DNA of 64,000 nt from Sunxiuqinia rutila (GTDB lineage: Bacteria; Bacteroidota; Bacteroidia; Bacteroidales; Prolixibacteraceae), in assembly GCF_050589705.1 (NCBI RefSeq), contig NZ_JBNGOT010000006.1, positions 62,001 through 126,000 of the forward strand. Reading direction: 5' to 3'. Shown one piece after another: positions 60,569-64,000 of the stretch. The notes below the pieces were generated by a model that was given only the letters and a program-made list of their open reading frames with translations, did no database searches and had not been told where the DNA came from. Each line of letters starts with the position of its first letter. Positions within the stretch are counted from its first letter, which is position 1. Both the position numbers and the translations under genes were made by a program.

Positions 60569-60729
60569 CGCTCTGGGTAGGGCGGTTCGGTTGGCCGACG
60601 AGGCTTTTGAGCTAGAAAACATTCTTTTAACCGCAAAGGCGCAAAGAAAGGAAGCCAAGAACCAAGACTGAACGAATGGCTTTCTCTTCGCCTGTGCCTA
60701 TGCCCTAGCCTTTTTAATTCAAGCCCTCG
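60569..60729. repeat. Degenerate third copy of repeat A region
   Basis: GAGGCTTTTGAGCTAGAAAAC and TTTTAACCGCAAAGG around 60600-60640 match repeat A loosely, and GAAGCCAAGAACCAAGACTG with ATGGCTTTCTCTTCGCC (60650-60690) matches 57230-57260. No gene. Confidence 0.6.
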
Positions 60730-61875
60730 TTACAAAGACGAATCCTTAAGTTTCACCCCAATGCCCGGCCAGTCATTCAAGACCACCTTACCATCCACCA
60801 CCTGAACACCTTCAAAGGGATCGTTGGCGATAAGGAGGTTGCCATCCAGGTCGGCCCAGTCTACCCGGGGCGACAATTGGGCCGCAGCAGATACGGCGCA
60901 GGAAGTTTCAGTCATGCAGCCCATCATCACTTTCAGGTCGAGTGCTTTGGCCAGGTTAATCATTTTGTGGGCCTCGCGCATTCCCGTGCATTTCATCAGC
61001 TTGATGTTAATGCCGGCATACACCCCGTGCGCTTTTTGAACATCATCCAACCGCTGCAAAGCCTCATCGGCAATGGTTGGTAGCGGACTGTGCTGCGTTA
61101 GCCAGGCCATATCGTCCAGCGCCGTTTTGGGCATCGGCTGCTCAACAAAGACCACCCCTTTTTCCTTCAGCCAATAGATCATATCCAAGGCAGCTTGCCG
61201 GTCGTGCCAGCCTTGGTTCACATCCACACACAAGGGCACGTCCGTCACTTCACGGATGGTTTCAATCATCGCCTTATCGTTGTCGCGCCCCAGCTTCACT
61301 TTCAGAATTTTATAGGGTGCCGCCTCCTTCACCTTCTGGAGAACCACCTCGCGGCTGTCAATCCCAATGGTAAATGAAGTATTGGGTGTCAGCGCCGGAT
61401 CGTAACCCCAGATTTTATACCAGGGCCGCCCCATCAACTTCCCGAGCAGATCATGCAAAGCGATATCCACCGAGGCTTTGGCGGCACAATTTCCTGCTGC
61501 TGCCTCATCCACATAGTCCAGTATCTTTTCCACCTGAAAAGGGTCTTTAAACTGCGCCAAATCGAGCGAGGCTAAAAAGCGGGTGGCTGTTTCATGACTT
61601 TCACCCAAATACGGGGGCATGGAAGCTTCGCCGTAGCCTGTAACACCATCATACTCCAGCTCCGTCAGCATCACCGGCGTGGTTATGCGTGAACTTCCTG
61701 CCAGGGTAAACGCATGCTTCAGCGTCAACTCAAAAGGCTTAAAGCGCAATTGCAAGCCCCGGGCAACGGATTGGTTCTTCTTTGGATTCATGGTCGCTGC
61801 TGTTTTAAATCCGGACAGCCCCAAAACGGTAGCCAATCCGGTGGTACGAATAAAATTCCGTCGGTTGTGTTTCAT
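60730..61875 (-). CDS. Dipeptide epimerase (L-Ala-D/L-Glu type), Tat-exported
   Basis: 381 residues of the enolase superfamily. The N-terminus has a twin-arginine pattern (MKHNRRNFIRTTGLATVLGL), so it is probably folded before export. The catalytic lysine pair is K192/K194 in ILKVKLG and K292 in INIKLMK; metal ligands are D218 (CVDVN), E245 (VVFVEQP) and D270 (TIADEA). It epimerises dipeptides such as L-Ala-D-Glu from peptidoglycan turnover. The NlpC/P60 lipoprotein gene lies six bases upstream, pairing like ykfB/ykfC of Bacillus. Confidence 0.9.
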   Translation of the reverse strand: MKHNRRNFIRTTGLATVLGLSGFKTAATMNPKKNQSVARGLQLRFKPFELTLKHAFTLAGSSRITTPVMLTELEYDGVTGYGEASMPPYLGESHETATRFLASLDLAQFKDPFQVEKILDYVDEAAAGNCAAKASVDIALHDLLGKLMGRPWYKIWGYDPALTPNTSFTIGIDSREVVLQKVKEAAPYKILKVKLGRDNDKAMIETIREVTDVPLCVDVNQGWHDRQAALDMIYWLKEKGVVFVEQPMPKTALDDMAWLTQHSPLPTIADEALQRLDDVQKAHGVYAGINIKLMKCTGMREAHKMINLAKALDLKVMMGCMTETSCAVSAAAQLSPRVDWADLDGNLLIANDPFEGVQVVDGKVVLNDWPGIGVKLKDSSL

Positions 61876-61881
61876 AATTGT

Positions 61882-63054
61882 TCAGTTATACCAGGGATGA
61901 TCCCTGACAAGGGTAATTTGCGTTGTTCCCAAGGCATTGAATACCCGGCATGCGGAAACCAGATCATCTTTTCGCGCCGCATCAAAATTGGCATGCTCCG
62001 GGTTCAGACTATTGATTTTCACCCTTCCGGACGCATGAATATAGTGGTCATTCTCCAGGTACAAAGCGACATGGGTAATCCGCTCTTTACTGGCCCCAAA
62101 AAACAACAGATCGCCCGGCTCAAAACGCGTGGAATCCGTCAATGGCAAAACTTGGCCATAGCGGGCTTGTTGCGAAGCATCGCGGGCCAGAATAAGGCCT
62201 TGCGACAAGTAGGCGGTCTTGATCAGTCCCGAGCAATCGACGCCTTTAGCGGAGGTGCCGCCCCATAGATAAGGCCGCCCCAACAAGCTTTTGGCGGTAG
62301 CTATAACCGCCTCAACCTGCGGCTGATCAACGGCCCATTGTTCAAAGGTCATCCAGTCAGCTATTTTGACAAAGCCCTGGCGTCCATCGGGCAATTCAAC
62401 CTGCCAATAACCGTTTTGCTTGCCAAGGCCCTTCACCATACATCCCAGCACCAAGTCGGACACCGGGTCGCTCAATTCATCCGCATCGCTATAAACCGTT
62501 CCGCTAATTTCCGTAAAAACGAGGCGGGTGCTCTTGATCCCGGCCTTTAATTCCTTGTTTGTTAGTCGTTGTAAGCTGCTTCCCGTTATCCAGCCCACAT
62601 ACTGGTCGGGCGTTTGAATCAGGTACCAGCTGCCCTTCCGGTCGAGCAAAGCAACCGGGGTGCCCATAATTGCCTGCGAAACCATTTCAGCAGCAAAAGA
62701 AGGTCGTTTCCGAATGGGGCTAACCGACAGGTTTGTTACCGCCCAGGTGTGCTCGCCCAACTCAGCAGCCGGAAGCTGCTTCAGCGAGTCAATCACCGAG
62801 AGTCCCAGCACTTCCAGGCTGTCCAGAAGCGCCCGATGCGCCTCAACAACATTGGTTTTACCACGAAGGACCACCTGCCCCGCTTCCTGCCGGGCTTCTA
62901 CCTCGAACACCGCCACCCGATGATCAGGCACAAAGTGCTTGTCCACATTCAGCACTATCCGGTTAACCGGCTCCTTTAACGGCTCAACCATGCAACCTGC
63001 CCCAATACCCAGGCAGACAATCCAAAGGAAAACGAAACGCAGCATTTTAGTCAT
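61882..63054 (-). CDS. NlpC/P60 peptidoglycan endopeptidase lipoprotein with SH3 domains
   Basis: 390 residues with lipobox GIGAGC (C21). SH3-like domains at about 105-170 and 175-235 precede the NlpC/P60 catalytic domain (about 245-390): C274 in KGVDCSGLIKTAY, H328 in ITHVALYLENDHYIH and H340. The layout is that of gamma-D-glutamyl-L-diamino-acid endopeptidases (YkfC-type). It would cleave muropeptides to release L-Ala-D-Glu for the epimerase encoded downstream in the same operon. Confidence 0.9.
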   Translation of the reverse strand: MTKMLRFVFLWIVCLGIGAGCMVEPLKEPVNRIVLNVDKHFVPDHRVAVFEVEARQEAGQVVLRGKTNVVEAHRALLDSLEVLGLSVIDSLKQLPAAELGEHTWAVTNLSVSPIRKRPSFAAEMVSQAIMGTPVALLDRKGSWYLIQTPDQYVGWITGSSLQRLTNKELKAGIKSTRLVFTEISGTVYSDADELSDPVSDLVLGCMVKGLGKQNGYWQVELPDGRQGFVKIADWMTFEQWAVDQPQVEAVIATAKSLLGRPYLWGGTSAKGVDCSGLIKTAYLSQGLILARDASQQARYGQVLPLTDSTRFEPGDLLFFGASKERITHVALYLENDHYIHASGRVKINSLNPEHANFDAARKDDLVSACRVFNALGTTQITLVRDHPWYN

Positions 63055-63168
63055 TTCAAATTCTTAAGTTATTCTCAGACTCCCTTAAAGTTACACCCTC
63101 TGCTTTAAGAAAACAAAGCCTTTGCAGCCCCAGCGGTGCGTAAGGTACGTACTCGGTGTCAGCTTAGC

Positions 63169-64000
63169 CTAATCGTATTCTAAACAAGCGACCTTGCCGT
63201 CAAGCACCGAAACCAATACCCGGTTTTTTCCCACAGGCAGCACATGGTTAATCAAGGCATGCGACACTTTGTACTTCCAAAGCACCTGGTGGCTCGTTTT
63301 ATCGATGGCGCAAACCACTCCTTCCGTAGTAGGCACAAACACCACATTTCCATCCTCCGTGATGGGTGAAGGGGCTATTTCGTAGCCCAAATCTGCCTGG
63401 CATTCCCAAGCCAGCTCCTGGGTATCAGCAGCCGTATAAAAAGCATTCACATTGCCTTCGTACATGCTTTTGATGTACACCCACTGGCCATCCTCCGAAA
63501 TCCCAATAGACTCGCGACAACTGTATTCGCCCGAGTCCCAGATTTCCTCACCTGTTTCGGCATTCAGGGCAGTCATGCGGCGGTCGGGAGCCACAATAAA
63601 GATTTTATTGTTGGCTGCAACAGGCCATACAACCGCCGGCGATAACATGCGATTAGTGTATTTCTCCCGCTTCCAGATCAGCTTCCCAGTCAGGGCATCC
63701 AAGGCATAGAAAGTATTGCCCCACGAGCCAAAATAAACCCGGTTTTGATAAACCAGCGGACGGCACTCCACAAAGTTTCTCACTTGGTCAAACTGCCAGT
63801 TCAGTTCACCTGTCATCAGATCGATCGACCGAAAAACTCCTTCGGAAGAGCCAATAAAAACAGACTTACCGTCAATGGCCGGAGAGGCCACAATTCCTTT
63901 GCCCGTGGAAAATGCCCATTCCTGTTTCCCCGTTTTCAGGTTTAAACAGTAAATCTTCTGGTCAGTGGAAGCACACACAACCCTGTTTTGCGCAATGTCC
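63169..64000 (-). CDS. PQQ-type beta-propeller repeat protein (5' end outside window)
   Basis: The frame is open to the right edge (the next upstream codons read DIAQNRVV), so the N-terminus is missing. The visible 277 residues hold several PQQ-like propeller blades, each with an AxDxxTGxxxW pattern: LNLKTGKQEWAF, IDLMTGELNWQFD, LDALTGKLIWKRE, LNAETGEEIWDSG and IDKTSHQVLWKYK. Similar proteins act as BamB-like scaffolds or as periplasmic binding proteins. It may be cotranscribed with the NlpC/P60 gene, 114 bases apart. Confidence 0.85.
   Translation of the reverse strand, partial: DIAQNRVVCASTDQKIYCLNLKTGKQEWAFSTGKGIVASPAIDGKSVFIGSSEGVFRSIDLMTGELNWQFDQVRNFVECRPLVYQNRVYFGSWGNTFYALDALTGKLIWKREKYTNRMLSPAVVWPVAANNKIFIVAPDRRMTALNAETGEEIWDSGEYSCRESIGISEDGQWVYIKSMYEGNVNAFYTAADTQELAWECQADLGYEIAPSPITEDGNVVFVPTTEGVVCAIDKTSHQVLWKYKVSHALINHVLPVGKNRVLVSVLDGKVACLEYD

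Overview
The window looks like a chromosomal segment of a Bacteroidota bacterium, probably a marine or sediment Marinilabiliales/Prolixibacteraceae-type organism (the rank below phylum is inference). The signs are an ECF sigma/FecR pair, SusC-like TonB receptors with carboxypeptidase-regulatory domains, a T9SS C-terminal sorting tail, a CCDC81-HU/SPOR protein, DUF4271 next to hemD, weak Shine-Dalgarno sequences, and many exact TAnnTTTG promoter -7 boxes 15-40 nt before genes.

Layout. 1-7,000 is an AT-rich island integrated at a tRNA-Leu(CAA) gene (7016-7099). It holds a tyrosine integrase, a small membrane protein, a WYL-domain regulator, a DNA methylase/specificity-domain/histidine-kinase fusion (865 aa), a receiver-domain protein one base downstream of it, and the start of a type I hsdM running off the left edge. 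A 19-nt dyad, TGTGCAG-N6-TGCAYA, occurs three times, once in front of each of the three transcription units. This is the best candidate for an undescribed system: a two-component-like defence or epigenetic module tied to type I restriction-modification.

7,100-18,700: an outer-membrane protein, then an ECF sigma/FecR operon whose targets are an STN-retropepsin-PDZ protein, an STN-carboxypeptidase-regulatory protein and a large MG2/plug protein; then lplA and a TonB receptor. 18,700-27,800: housekeeping and sugar-nucleotide genes (dtd, MazG, deoC, rfbB, sulfatase, RluA, galE, CCDC81/SPOR, trpS). 28,100-29,700: a Trp-codon leader peptide and terminator hairpin precede a TrpB2-type tryptophan synthase. 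29,900-39,500: rbfA, a methyltransferase, a LolC/E-type permease, TetR, rnr, a GH32 hydrolase and a T9SS metalloprotease.

39,500-45,100: a Phe/Tyr/Trp-rich leader peptide and terminator precede tyrA and a DAHP synthase-chorismate mutase fusion, followed by rnpA, hemD, DUF4271 and dus. The two leaders share geometry (59-60 nt from the last control codon to the terminator stem), so aromatic amino acid synthesis appears to be controlled twice by ribosome-mediated attenuation.

45,300-57,200: an RND efflux operon (TolC, adaptor, pump, ferredoxin-fold small protein, DUF2892), polA/queD, an ArsR regulator and a polyprenyl synthase. 57,200-60,700 is a repeat-rich zone with an exact 41-bp six-unit tandem array, duplicated 88-bp and ~124-bp elements and palindromes, interrupted by three accessory genes. 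60,700-64,000 carries a Tat-exported dipeptide epimerase, an NlpC/P60 lipoprotein (together a muropeptide-recycling pair) and a PQQ-type beta-propeller protein cut by the right edge.
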